Source: Metridium senile (taxonomy: Eukaryota; Cnidaria; Anthozoa; Actiniaria; Metridiidae). From it: a stretch of DNA of 64,000 nt. The position numbers were made by a program, and so were the translations under genes. Below the pieces are notes generated by a model. That model was not told the DNA's origin. It saw only the letters and a list, made by a program, of their open reading frames with translations, and ran no database searches. Positions 43,112 through 54,479 of the stretch are shown piece by piece; position 1 is the stretch's first letter, and every line of letters starts with the position of its first letter. The DNA is taken from assembly GCA_949775045.1 (NCBI GenBank), contig OX459095.1:37384809-37448808 (forward strand), read 5' to 3'.

Positions 43112-43809
43112 AAAAAGCTCTTCCCAGGGATCTACCTGCACTGGAAGAATTACCAAAAAAACTTGATTCAACATATTAAATCTAAAACAGTCGAGCCCCT
43201 TGTAATAGGAGGTGACGTCCGACATGACAGCATGGGGAAGAGTGCCAAATATGGAGCATACACAATATTCTGCTGTTGCTCCACAGCAATAATCCACTTT
43301 GCTCTTGTCCAGGTAAGTTCCAATAAATGATAATAGTAATCTCACATTGGAATGCACATTGGAGGTGAAGAAAAAAAAAAAAATTCAGACTGTGATGATG
43401 ATGCGTTGAAGGCTTATATTGTGTTATTATTATTGCAAATAATTTATTAACTAATATATTTATTTGAATAAAATTTAAATTTATTTGAATAAAATTTAAA
43501 TTTATTTGAATAAAATTTAAATTTATTTGAATAAAATTTAAATTTATTTAAATAAGTTAGGTGTTGTTATTGTGAACATTTGCTGTATGTAATTTGCTTC
43601 TGTATCTATGTGTGTTTCAGAGAAACCAAGCTGGCAACAGTAATGCAATGGAATACATGGGATTCAGACAATCTATGGATTACTTATTGGCCCTTGGCTT
43701 GGTAATTGGCACACTGATAACTGATCGCCATACCTCTATTGCAAAGCACATGAGGGAAAGACTACCTGATATAAAGCACTACTTTGATCTGTGGCATATT
43801 AAAAAAAAA
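43112..43809 (+). CDS. Two exons of a DDE-type transposase
   Basis: Exons 43112-43312 (67 codons) and 43621-43809 (63 codons), with a CTATAG acceptor, a CAG|GTAAG donor, a TTTCAG acceptor and an AAA|GTAAG donor, all in phase 0. Motifs: VIGGDVRHDSMGKSAKYGAY (first acidic position), GNSNAMEYMGF, ITDRHTSIAKHMRERLPD (second) and HYFDLWHIKKK. This matches a transposase family widespread in fish and invertebrates (D..R.DS, TDRH, FD.WH). I am not sure of the superfamily; Kolobok-like is a guess. A possible next exon follows an acceptor near 44130. Upstream exons are missing, so it is partial. Confidence 0.6.
43459..43555. repeat. 21-bp tandem repeat
   Basis: About 4.5 units of TTTATTTGAATAAAATTTAAA within the transposase intron. 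Each unit is itself nearly palindromic. Confidence 0.9.
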
Positions 43810-43982
43810 GTAAGAAACATTATTCACGATAGTTATATATTTAGAGGTTATTAACCAATCGCAAGGTCTGTTTGGAAAAATATCGGACTGAAGTCTTGAT
43901 TGTATGGAACGAGGACAGTGATGTCTTTCCATAAAAGACTGAAGTCTGATATTATACCCTACAGAACGAATGAAATTCTGCA

Positions 43983-44042
43983 TGGATTCATGTATATTGG
44001 TCAAAATGAGGTCTCATTTTGACCAATTACATGAATCTTCTT
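43983..44042. repeat. Short perfect-type hairpin
   Basis: GGATTCATGTATATTGGTCA with an AAATGAG continuation faces its inverse, with almost no loop. Confidence 0.8.
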
Positions 44043-44579
44043 GGAATTTCAGTCAATTTGTATTTGCTGAAATCATCAGCTGGAAATGGATTTTGTTTGC
44101 ATGTATTTATTGTATAATTTTAATTGTATAGTGTTTTGAATCATTCAAAACAGTTCTAGTTGAGCAACAGAAAACATTAGAATTAGCCCGAAAAAAAAAT
44201 CCAACACAATATTATGTCACGGAAATAATGTTTACACTACCATCCCATCTACTTTCCTGGGAATATTGAATTCTTCAAACTATAAAAAGACTGGAAATAT
44301 GTGTTTTATGTGTGGAACAAGTTTAATACAAATAAATACACAGTGACCAACACATTCAAACACATCTTTCCTGGTCAATTGTTACAATAAAACAAATCAA
44401 TGTATTTTGAAATCTCTAAAGACCTGTTTTATCTCATTTAATTCTAATGTAAATTAAAAAATGACAATTACTTTATTCATTGGGAATACTATTAGAGCAC
44501 AAACTTGAGATGGTTTTGACACTGAAATCTTGAGCTGTATAAGAATTTATAAATAAGCTTACCATTTGTTTTTATGTAC

Positions 44580-44585
44580 TTTATT
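44580..44585 (-). terminator. Poly(A) signal overlapping a stop codon
   Basis: Minus strand AACTAAATAAAG: TAA stop and AATAAA overlap. Confidence 0.5.
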
Positions 44586-45817
44586 TAGTTATTATCAGGC
44601 TCCTCGAAACCAGTATATCCGTCTTCGTCATTGAATGTTGTTCTAATTGAGTGGTGACCACATGCATGTAGAGGTATTCCGTCTGCTCCCAAAAATCCAT
44701 ACACAAGCTGTGAAAACTCTCTATATTGGCCTTTACCTAAACGAGCAGAGGACTGGGTACTAGTTTTCTAGATTAATCTAATTACAAAATTAATCATATC
44801 ATTGGAAAGAGGCAGTCTTTGAAAACCTTGAAAATTTACAAAGAAATGTATGGATTGGATGGATACTGTCCATCCAAACCATACATTTCTTTGTAATTCT
44901 TTGGACATTTAAAATGCTCTCATTTTGTCGCTATTTAACCTAATGTGCCCAAACTTTGAAACCTTGCATATTTCAATGTGCTCTTTCCTATGATATGCTT
45001 AATTTTGTAATTAGATTAATTTAGAAAACTAGTACCCAGTCCCCTGCTCGTTTAGGTAAAGGCCAATGCGACAGATCGTATTAATCTATAAATAATATAA
45101 TAAAAAAGATAATAAAAGAGCAGTTATAACCGTGCACTTTTAATATAAGCCTGAGTCATGGCGATCTTCTAACAAATGTGTGACTTACGTTGACTCCTTT
45201 CCTGTTTGTGTGCAGCGTATCTGGTCTCTCGTCTTATATTTTGACGCAGACTGTTTCAGCGACCATTTTTCTAGGCATACGGGACGGAATCCTGGGTGCT
45301 GTGTAACACATAATGGCGCCTTTCCTCCAGTATCAATTAGCACTTCTGCCCGTTCGCATGCTTCTACGCATTTCTCAATTTCACGGCAACACTTGGCTTC
45401 ATAAGCATTCTGTAACAATGCTACCTGGCAGTTGCCACAAGAGCACCTAGTTGAAAAAGATTTAAAAAACGCTATTAATATATTATTATGTTTCATTCTT
45501 CGAGAAGTTTATATAAAATTACTTGACAATGTAAGTAAGCTTGTACATGTTAGAACCAACCGTCAGCGAAAACATACCACTCTTTGTAATCTGAAATTCC
45601 ATCTACTCGATTTTTGAGCTTCTTACGATGTTTTTCCTCCAATTCTTTATTTTTTCTTGTAGTTTTCGAGCCATTCAGGATTGGCTAGTGGCTCGTCCTC
45701 GTACGGGCCTACTGGAATATCGTTGTTTATAGTAGCACGCCCTTCCTCAACTTCGTTTTCTTCTTCCAAATCATATCTAGTTCCTGAAAAGTTCGAATCA
45801 TTTGAGCTACAATCCAT
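44585..45817 (-). CDS. P2X7 C-terminal-domain-like gene, three exons
   Basis: Exons 45817-45578, 45448-45189, 44720-44585. The junctions build KEW|CSCGNC and a phase-2 join into EFSQLVYGFLG. Motifs CSCGNC, EAKCCREIEKC, CVTQHPGFRPVCL and a terminal HHSIRTTFNDEDGYTGF follow the Cys/His zinc-binding C-terminal domain of P2X7 (P2RX7_C), common as stand-alone or transposon-linked genes in invertebrates. AATAAA overlaps the stop. Exon 1 contains an A6 run near 45646-45651 where one base too many puts a TAA in frame, so this copy is frameshifted unless the assembly is wrong. A MITE fills intron 2. Confidence 0.65.
44725..45067. repeat. 343-bp inverted-repeat element next to a splice acceptor
   Basis: Begins ATTGGCCTTTACC and ends GGTAAAGGCCAAT. 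The arms stay similar for over 70 bp (ACTGGGTACTAGTTTTCTA) and a second hairpin lies in the centre (AAAGAAATGTATGG). It starts 4 bp from the inferred acceptor of the P2X7-C-like gene's last exon. Confidence 0.8.
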
Positions 45818-45899
45818 TGCTTCGCGTCTCGTATTTACGGGTGTCTTGAAGTTGTCAAAATAAATCCGAGAATCGACTAACTACGATGTCTAGAATTGA

Positions 45900-46420
45900 G
45901 GAAAATAAGTCCCAGTTTTGACTTCATAAGCACTTTAAGGAATATTTATTAATAAAATCCATTGTAGAGCAAAAACAATAAAACCATGAAATAAAAATAA
46001 GGTCCTATCAAATAGTTTTTTGTAGTGAGTATTTAGTCAGTATATCAACCAGAAACATCAAATACAAAAGGAAACAATACCTCATTACAACTTAACTTGT
46101 CTTTGACTAATAGTCACTAAATAAGAACTATTACACAATAACAATTTGATTTTCTTCCATGGATATAGTGTCTTTGCTCTGAAATTTTTCTAAAGTGCAC
46201 ATCGTACGATGCGTAAAAGCTGTTATCGGACCGTGCATCTCATTATCGATCCGCGAGATCGGTCTTTTATATAAGAAATTTATGTCTCCTTCAATAGAAT
46301 CGTCCTCTTAAAAGCATCTTATCTTCGTCAGAAAGTAACTAAACTCACTTCAACAAATAATCTTTACAGTGTCCAATGTTATTATTATTCGTCGTTTTGA
46401 AATAATTCACTTTTGTAAAT
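45900..46420. other. No gene seen
   Basis: AT-rich flank before a tandem array. Confidence 0.5.
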
Positions 46421-46429
46421 GAAGATTTA

Positions 46430-46880
46430 ATGATGACACTGTTTCGATCATTGATAATATTCGTTTCAAGATTGAGAGAAATCACATCACCATCGATCGT
46501 AATTCAAGATTGATAATCATAACACGGTCCCGATCAGTGATAATATTCGTTGATTTGAAATAAATGACCTTCGTTATTCAAGATTGATTTAAATCATAAC
46601 ACGGTCCCGATCAGTGATAATATTCGTCGATTTGAAATAAATGACCTTCGTTATTCAAGATTGATTTAAATCATAACACGGTCCCGATCAGTGATAATAT
46701 TCGTCGATTTGAAATAAATCACCTTCGTTATTCAAGATTGATTTAAATCATAACACGGTCCTGATCAGTGATAATATTTGTCGATTTGAAATAAAACACC
46801 TTCGTTATTCAAGATTGATTTAAATCATAAAACGGTCCCGATCTGTGATAATATTAGCCGGAATTCGTCGATTTCAAATG
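46430..46880. repeat. 77-bp tandem repeat, ~5.5 units
   Basis: AACACGGTCC starts at 46521, 46598, 46675 and 46752 with a variant at 46829, exactly 77 bp apart. Each unit has GATCAGTGATAATATTCG and TTCAAGATTGATTTAAATCA. A degenerate unit precedes them. Confidence 0.93.
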
Positions 46881-47503
46881 AATCTTCTTCCTATATTAAA
46901 AGTCACTTTTTACAAAATCAGTCGTCCCGATAAGTTAATTGCTTATATATGCTTCAAATATATAAATACATAGTAACTAGTACGTTATAATGAGCTGATA
47001 TTAAGTCCGATCCCAAGATATAAATACATTTTTAAAATCTTAAAAGTGTGCATCAAGTATTAACGTTAATTAGCAAAATAGAAAGAAATTTATGGCTCCA
47101 AATTTTTTTTAAAATAAGAATATATATATATACATATAAATTATTTACGAAAAACATAAAGTAGACTTCAAACATTTTTAAAATATATGTTTTATAACAT
47201 AAAATTTATATATATTTGTTAATTTAATACAATAAAAGAAGAACTCTGATGCTGGCTCACGGCTATTTATATTATTGTATATTGTTAATAAATGGTATCA
47301 TTGATATTGGGAAAGTATATAATGTTATTTTGAAATGTGAGAGGCATATATAAGATCCCTTTGACAGATTAAAAAAATAATTTTGAAATAATTATATTTG
47401 ATCAATTCAGAAAAATTAACAGGAAATTAACAATTTAGGTGAAAAAAATGAATTGAAATCCCTTTGGTATTTGCAAAAAAGTTGATTTAATATCATAGCT
47501 ATT
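46881..47503. other. No gene seen
   Basis: AT-rich with TA runs. Nothing coding. Confidence 0.55.
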
Positions 47504-47589
47504 CTAGTCTTGCTCTTTTAGTTGGTGTTGCGGAGTGTTGTTGTCGGTGACGTTTTCACTGTCTTGGTAGTGAATTATTGTGCCTGTCT
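47504..47589 (-). CDS. Possible terminal exon, unknown gene
   Basis: After a CTATTTCAG acceptor the minus strand reads TGTIIHYQDSENVTDNNTPQ and ends LKEQD-stop. It could be the last exon of a gene whose other exon lies at 50343-50554, but this is not proven. Confidence 0.3.
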
Positions 47590-47849
47590 CTGAAATAGGA
47601 GGAAAATAATATTGATTATGAGTTGATTATTAATTAAGAGCAAACATTTTAAATCAAATAGAGGTTATTTGTATGATTTTATGTATTAGAAATGTTGTAG
47701 CTAGTTTACGACAGACATAGTCTAATTAATTTTGATTATTTAAAAATAATAAAATATGTTCATTTGATTTTCTTTAGTCAATCATGCCATTATATGATAT
47801 ATGATTACATCAATCATACTGGACAACACAAATGTTTCAAGCATTTTCT

Positions 47850-47985
47850 AGTAACAATGACCCTTCTTACAGGTACGGATTCATGTTACTAAACTTTTTT
47901 TTCAGCCATAACCCTAAAAATGTATGCACAGGAAACATTTTAACCCTAAAAGGTATGGCAATCATCCCTATCATATGGAGAAAGG
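47850..47985. repeat. MITE relative with ACCCTAAAAGGTA ends
   Basis: Contains ACAGGAAACATTTTAACCCTAAAAGGTATGG, shared in diverged form with the hairpin at 52809-53001. Confidence 0.45.
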
Positions 47986-48301
47986 GTGTATGACCTTATG
48001 TATAATGAGTAATAATATTACTCTAAACTGACTCATTTGTAATTTTGAATGTTCATGGCCACAATGAAATTATGAAATGCCTCGAGTACATAAAAGAGGA
48101 TGGTGTATTTAAAATAAACTTTGTATAAGCTTAGAAAATTTTATAACTGTTCAAATGGTAATATGGTTATGAGATATTGTGACCAAGAAAAATTGGTGTA
48201 TTAAGTAATATAGTATTTTAATATAATAGGTTAAACTATAGTGATCTAATATTTTTACCTTTCCTGGATTTGTGATGACCCTTTAGGTTGAAGTGATGTG
48301 T

Positions 48302-49392
48302 GTACCGCCTCGAAAATGATCCCCGCCGCAATAATGATTCCCGCCGCAATAATGATTCCCAAGTCGCCGCAATATTGATTCCCACCGCAATAATGACTCC
48401 CAAGTCGCCGCAAAAATGATCCCCAAGGAATTATGAACTTGGACAACTCGTGATCGATGGAGCATGGACTATTTCTATATTTTTCCATGCATTTATCCAC
48501 ATATATGTGAATCCCTTTTTGTGTTTTCGTTTATTATTCGTTTCTCTTTTCTTTTTGTTTGTTTTTTTGTGTGTCATGAAGTGTTAAATATAACGCGTTT
48601 TAGCTATCATTTCAGAAGTTATTTTATATATTGAAACTCATTATCTATATACTGCCTTTCATCTTCGTTATCTATGTAGTGCTGTATTTTATCTTTTTTG
48701 TACTATTTTTGAAGTCTCAATAATTTCTGTGTAGCTCATGTAATCAACTACAAAGTTGGAGTTTCAATTCAAATGATATCAGGGTTATCTGTTAAGGTCA
48801 AGCTAGTAAAAGAGTTAACTGAACGAGATTAACTTCGCTTCAACAATATGTGAGATCAAATTCAAGTTTGACTGAGTTAGATTTTTAAAGCGGTCTCGTC
48901 ATAGAAATATTAAATTAAAATCAATTATTTGTAGTAAAGCCAGTTTTTATCAAGCAATCCCCATTGTCGCACAGTAGTTAGAAGTGATGATATAATAGGA
49001 GATTTGTGGAATGTTATGAGAACCTCGACAACTATGATTGTTCTATAAACATATCCTGGTCATCTTTGTCCAAAGTACTTTGCTCATTTAACTCCCAGTG
49101 ATAATATCAACATGAGCGAACAGCAGAAGAATGGAAATGTAATATAGTTTAAAGAAGTCCATACTACAAGGCCTCCTACAACGATGCCCAGAAAGGAATC
49201 TACGAGGTAGAGAATGAAATTTGATATGTTTGTTTTAAATGTGACATGCTCCATCGATCCCGAGTTGTCCAGGTTTATCATTTCCATGGGGATCATTATT
49301 GCGGCGACTTGGGAATCATTATTGAGGCGGGAATCATTATTGCGGCGACTTGGGAATCATTATTGCGGCGGGGATCACTTTCGCAGCGGTAC
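48302..49392. repeat. Foldback element with iterated GGGAATCATTATTGCGGCG arms
   Basis: Left arm 48302-48466 and right arm 49244-49392 are inverted copies. The outer ends read GTACCG...CGGTAC and the inner ends GATCGATGGAGCATG / CATGCTCCATCGATC. Each arm is built of several ~20-24-bp subrepeats of AATCATTATTGCGGCG with GACTTGGG or GGGA joins. The 777-bp core has no clear gene. Confidence 0.8.
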
Positions 49393-49499
49393 AATGTGGA
49401 GTATTGCGGCAAACTTACTCCAAATGATGCCAGTTTCTGAACAAAGGCAGCCAAGTCATCATTTGATTCTGGTATGTCCGCTGTTGAATGTCCGCTTTT

Positions 49500-50342
49500 G
49501 TATAGAATATGACCTTTAAAAAAAAGAGTTTACTCAGAATATATTGCTCAAAGCAGTAATGAATTAAATATATAGACAGGAAAGTAATCAAATTTAAGAT
49601 TTATATATTTTTTAATTTACATTAAGGCAATAATGAAATCATGAAGTGTGTTCAATATTTTTATTTTTTAACAATTTGGCAAGATTTCAGGTTGGGTTAA
49701 TAGAAGTATGGCTTGGTTTCAAACTTATATCTTGTATAAGAAAAGACAGAAGCCTTTTTGTGAAACTAAAATTTTTATTGTTAAGTTACATCTCGAAAGT
49801 TAATGAATAATTCTAGAAAGGTGTTTTAAATAGAGAATTATCTGCATGTATGATTGAATTAATTGGCAAATTTATCTTAATTTATCTTTATCTTTTAGGA
49901 TAAGGTTTAGGGTTTTATTTGTGTATCCGGTTTTTCCTCAATTTTGGAAAACCCACAGTTGGTCACATTTAAAGAAGCTGAATATACTTATTTAAAATTA
50001 CTATGTGCTGTAGTTAATTTTTCATACATTTATGTACTATTAAGATTACTTTATATAGTTTGTATATACAAGCGCGTAGCATGAGTAGTATTAAGGAATG
50101 CCATGAAATACAAGTGGTATTTTCAATTAATTTTTTGAGAACTTAAATTGTATTTCCTTTAAACAATATATCTACATAAAATTTGAGTTTCTGAAGTAAA
50201 TAAATGTTCTAGTAAGTACCAACAATTTGTATAAAGCATGCCAATTAATTACTTCATAAATTAAGAAAAAAACATAGTCAATGAGCCAATCAACATCTTT
50301 TGTAGATGTGTTGTTATAAGTTTTAAAGAACTTTATTATTTA
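49500..50342. other. No gene seen
   Basis: AT-rich sequence without clear ORFs or repeats. Confidence 0.55.
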
Positions 50343-50554
50343 CCTGGGACTTGTTTCCTTGTACCGTTATTGTGTGAACAGTGCCCAGTTGATTGGCCTC
50401 CAGTTCACTTGCAACACTTTTTGCAAGGGTTTTACCTGTCTCTCCATTTACAGGTGTCCTGAAGAAGTTTTTTCGGTTTAGTAACTGGAATGAAATATGT
50501 TGTCCAGGTGATAGAATGATGTTGTTCATGGTGTTGAAGTATGGATTCTTTGTT
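50343..50554 (-). CDS. Possible exon, unknown gene
   Basis: Open minus-strand stretch TKNPYFNTMNNIILSPGQ, later TPVNGETGKTLAKSVASELE, ending GNKSQ before a GTAAATAA donor. Codon use looks coding. No family is recognised, and the remaining exons are not found with confidence. Confidence 0.35.
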
Positions 50555-50983
50555 CTATTTTTTTTTAGAGTGAAACACTATACCTGTGTAACATAATGAA
50601 ATTGCTATTCTGAAATGTTTGCAATAATTGCAAAATTTTGCCCCATAACTTATTTTCCAACTAATTTTTGGTTACAAGAAATTATTCACAAATTTTAAAT
50701 TCAGTTTGGAGACTTTAATACTGTGGATATAGTCCTATGACTGTACAATAAAATTGATTGTCAACAAACACTGTAAAGTATTTTGGAATATAAGAAATTG
50801 TTGTTTTCTGAAAGGCTATATGACATCATTGTTATTCAAATGAAAAGACTTGTTATTTATTGCATCAAAAAGCTCCATTGAATATTTTGCCATTATGAGT
50901 AAAATTTAGTATTAGTTTCCATTAAAGACAAGCGAAATTGTGATACATTGTTTCCTTTGAATTATAATTCTAATTGATTGGAA

Positions 50984-51097
50984 AAGCTGTTTTCATTAAC
51001 CCATGAAAGACAGTTTGTAGATATTCTTGCATTGTGTTCTGATTTGAAAATCATACTTTTAACTTATACACTTTGTTTCATGGGTTAATGAGAACAG
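50984..51097. repeat. Small inverted repeat flanking a MITE
   Basis: GCTGTTTTCATTAACCCATG and its inverse CATGGGTTAATGAGAACAG lie ~70 bp apart. The MITE at 51098 inserted at the right arm's end. Confidence 0.65.
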
Positions 51098-51834
51098 CAA
51101 TCTCGTCCCCATTCGCTGCTAGCTCTCACTGCGCATGTTCAAGCTCGACAAACTATCTTGGCTCTGGCTTACCCAACTGAATCCGGCCACATGATTTGTC
51201 CTTAGAGAAAACAAAGCGATTGACCGGAAGTTCAAAAATAACGGTCGATTATCAACGAAACCAAAAATATATCAGAAAATTGCTAATACAAACCACCTGA
51301 ATACGGGGTAAGGAAAGTTTATCATCAAGAACTGTTGTCGTAGCAAGATTTCTCAGAATTCTTCGCATGAGCTCTGCTGTTATTATTCTTGACCCGTAAA
51401 TAACGACTGATTTTACTTCAGCTTGCAGCCACTGACTCGCTATATTCTCATCAAAATCCTTTCTAATCCTTTATGCCTATATGAAAGCATTTTCTACCAG
51501 TGGATCGATCAAGATATTATATAATTAAATGTATATTTGAACAGATAGATTTTCTGATTAAACATGAAATAATTTCTAGGTTAAAATTTGATTGCATTCT
51601 GTTATCAATAACATCTGTTAAAACGAATATTCCCACGGAAATTCTATTATTAGTCTAGTTAACCTCCTATTCCAACGTAGCAACGCCAATAAGGTTGAAG
51701 GATTTAAATCAAACATGCGCAGTGCAAAAATGCCCAGATTCTGGTCATCCGGTTTGGAGTTTTGCCAGACCCAAGATAGTTCGTCGAGCTTGAACATACG
51801 CAGTAAGAGCTAGCGGCGAATGGGGACGAGATTG
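51098..51834. mobile_element. MITE, 737 bp, with 9-bp target duplication
   Basis: TIRs of ~90 bp begin CAATCTCGTCCCCATTCGC. The interior is non-coding. TGAGAACAG stands on both sides (51089-51097 and 51835-51843). A 9-bp duplication suggests a MULE-like mobiliser, but the superfamily is not established. Confidence 0.8.
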
Positions 51835-51843
51835 TGAGAACAG

Positions 51844-52808
51844 CAGTAGTGAATTGTGGGATTTTGGTTTAAAGCATGAAATTTTGTCACAGTTATGTAC
51901 TTTGTGTAATAATGCTTTCAGTTGAGTACTGCTTTCCTATCACTAATTATATCTTAACTGGAGTGCATATATTTTATGGATGTTAAAACTTTAAAACTCT
52001 AAGATTAAATTGTGATTGTTTACAACAATATTTGTGAAGTATATACTTAATATAAATAGAATAAATACCTCATGAATAGATAGTTTCGATATTTCAATTA
52101 ATTAAGGATATACAGGAAAAAATTATCCTAAAAAATACATTTTTTTTTTAAACTAACTGAATCAGTTAAAAAGTATAATTTGAAAAAGAAAAATAATGAC
52201 TGATGGGAGTGAATAAGTTTATTATAAAAGTGTTTTACTTACATTTGTCTTTTGCACTATGATTGTCTATCTTTGGGTATTTTTGACGTGAATTATTCGT
52301 GGAAAATGACCACTGAGTGAATTTTAATATGCCAGCTATAGATCGAATACAGGAGGAAATCGTGACCATGTGAGTTTGCATCGTCCATGAGAGAAGTTTG
52401 TACACCAGGGTTTTCTTCTTTTATCAATGATGCCTTCATTATCAGAAAAATGTAACATCCGACATTTAAATGTGTTAAACATTGTTCTGTACGCACTTAG
52501 CTTTTCTTCGGCGACCATTTTGAATTTTTTGTAGCCGAGCCTGTATATCTTGCACAGGAAACCCAATGGGTTGACACATTTTAATTTTTCCTGTTTTTGT
52601 AAGTTGCATGTTTTACGGATTAACTTGTTTATTTTTTCCCCCAAACAAATGACCCTTCAAAGTGTTTTCTCTGGCTATCTTTTTTTTGATAATATATTGA
52701 TTTATGAAGGCAATTATATTCATCTGGCGTAGCCAATCGGTAAAAATCGATACCGATTTGCCAATCGATAAATCGGTAAACAATCCCCGGGGGGATTGTT
52801 TACCGATT
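51844..52808. other. Spacer with a weak ORF
   Basis: A minus-strand ORF starts MVAEEKLSAYRTMF (near 52520) after AAAATGG, but no exon structure or family is apparent. The right end has CGATTTATCGG-type short palindromes. Confidence 0.35.
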
Positions 52809-53001
52809 GTCCAAGTGGTAGGGGTGATCGGCGTACCTTTTAGGGTTAAAATATTTCCTGTGCGTACCTTTTAGGGTCCTTTTAGAGTTTTGGCTCAAAA
52901 ATCAGTTGTAAGGGTCATTTTTACTCTGATTTATTTGTATCTGTGCGTACCTTTTAAGGGTCATTTTCAATACCTCCGCCGATCACCCCTACCACTTGGA
53001 C
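52809..53001. repeat. MITE-like hairpin (GTCCAAGTGGTAGGGGTGAT ends)
   Basis: 25-bp perfect inverted ends enclose three copies of GTACCTTTTAGGGT-like words. Confidence 0.8.
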
Positions 53002-53356
53002 AAAGGGAGTACCCCCCCCCCCCCCCCGGGAAACAATCGATATACTTGATTTGATTGCTATTGACTACTATCGATCAATCGGTAAAAAACGATATCACAC
53101 TAATTTTTTATTATCGATTTGTATCGATCTCCGTTAAAAATCGATAAAATCAGATAAAAAAGTTTATTTTTATCATCGTTTTTTATGCCTAATTTCAAGA
53201 ACGAGATGTAATTTTTGTTTTGTAAAAACTAGACAATTAATTGAAATAAGTAAGAGGGGAATAACAAAACTGTTTTACAACATAACTTTACAACATAACT
53301 TCCACTATTCAAATATGTGTAACGATGGCGGGTCATGTTTTTAATTTGGGCAATTA

Positions 53357-53826
53357 CCTATCAGTATTAATAAGGGTTCATTTGTACTACATGTTCGTCA
53401 AGCCACTTATGATACCGATTTAACTACAAAATATTCAACTCACCCAATCTATATAGAGCACAAGGGGACTTTTTATCACATTGCAGAATTCCTATCTCTT
53501 GAACAAGGGAAGGTCTACCGGCCATCATGCTCAAGAACAGCACGATGGATCTCTTGTCCAACAGATGATTTTTATGAAAAAATGGAACAGTCAGTAATTG
53601 CCGAAACATAAAAGCACTGGTGTGTACTTAGACCAACATGCTGGTCTTTGGTTGGAAAATGATGGGCTTCAAATAGGTCAAATTGTGCGCATGTACGACA
53701 ATCCTAGCGTTAAGTCTGCTTTCCCAATATTTGAGTGGGACAGAAATTCAAAAGGACACAAAGTTACTGCGCTAGTTAATATAGATGAAGTGACAAGCAA
53801 AAACGAAAAAAATGGTCTTTGGCCCT
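53357..53826 (+). pseudogene. Unknown ORF broken by one frameshift
   Basis: The plus strand is open as KGSFVLHVRQATYDTDLTTK ... HPIYIEHKGTFYHIAEFLS ... DDFYEKMEQSVIA. It then shifts by one base near 53600 and continues KHKSTGVYLDQHAGLWLEN ... VRMYDNPSVKSAFPIFEWD ... NEKNGLWP-stop. The two halves read as one protein of ~155 residues. No family is recognised. Intronless, so it could be a processed copy or part of an element. Confidence 0.45.
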
Positions 53827-53937
53827 AAAACAACGATTTCTTTGGTGTCCGAGGACTGAGGACATAGATAATAAATGTTGATACAACCTCCTCCAGTGGA
53901 GTGGTGTTGCTAGAAGAGGATGTTGTAAGAACAATAC

Positions 53938-53978
53938 ACACGAGTGACCTCGAGTGACCACGAGTGACCACGAGTGAC
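53938..53978 (+). repeat. Short CGAGTGACCA tandem repeat
   Basis: Four units of ~10-11 bp. Confidence 0.85.
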
Positions 53979-54479
53979 AAAATGTTAATTAACAAAGTTA
54001 ACTAAAGGTCACTAAAAGAATACTGTTTTCACTAAAAGAATACTGTTTTATTATCATAATAATTTTAATTGACGTGTATTCGTATGGTATTCAATTGCAT
54101 TAATCAACCATTCGATTGTTCGGAAAGCGAATGCAATAATGGATTCACAATATTTTTGGCGTTCGATTGCCGAATGCAATCATATGATTGCGTTCGATAG
54201 TATTCGAATAATTCGAGTGCCTACGGCGGATATCGCGCGATATTCATTATGAGAACGATTATCATTTATGACGTGACCTTGATTTTAATACGAAGGCGAT
54301 TCATTTGAAAACGGCAAATATATTATATCCGGCACTGATTTGGAATGAGTTGTGAAGGTCATATGTTGATTTATGAAGATATTCTTTGAAACCGACAAGG
54401 GGTCAAGATATATTTAATATCACTGCATGACCAGGAATGGCGCTGACGACAAATATTATAGACTTATCGTGCTGTGTTG

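Noticed and set aside
46430..46880. CRISPR array
   Set aside because: The 77-bp units are contiguous without unique spacers, and the genome is eukaryotic.
53010..53028. Poly-C run as a regulatory element
   Set aside because: Simple homopolymer next to a hairpin. No further evidence.
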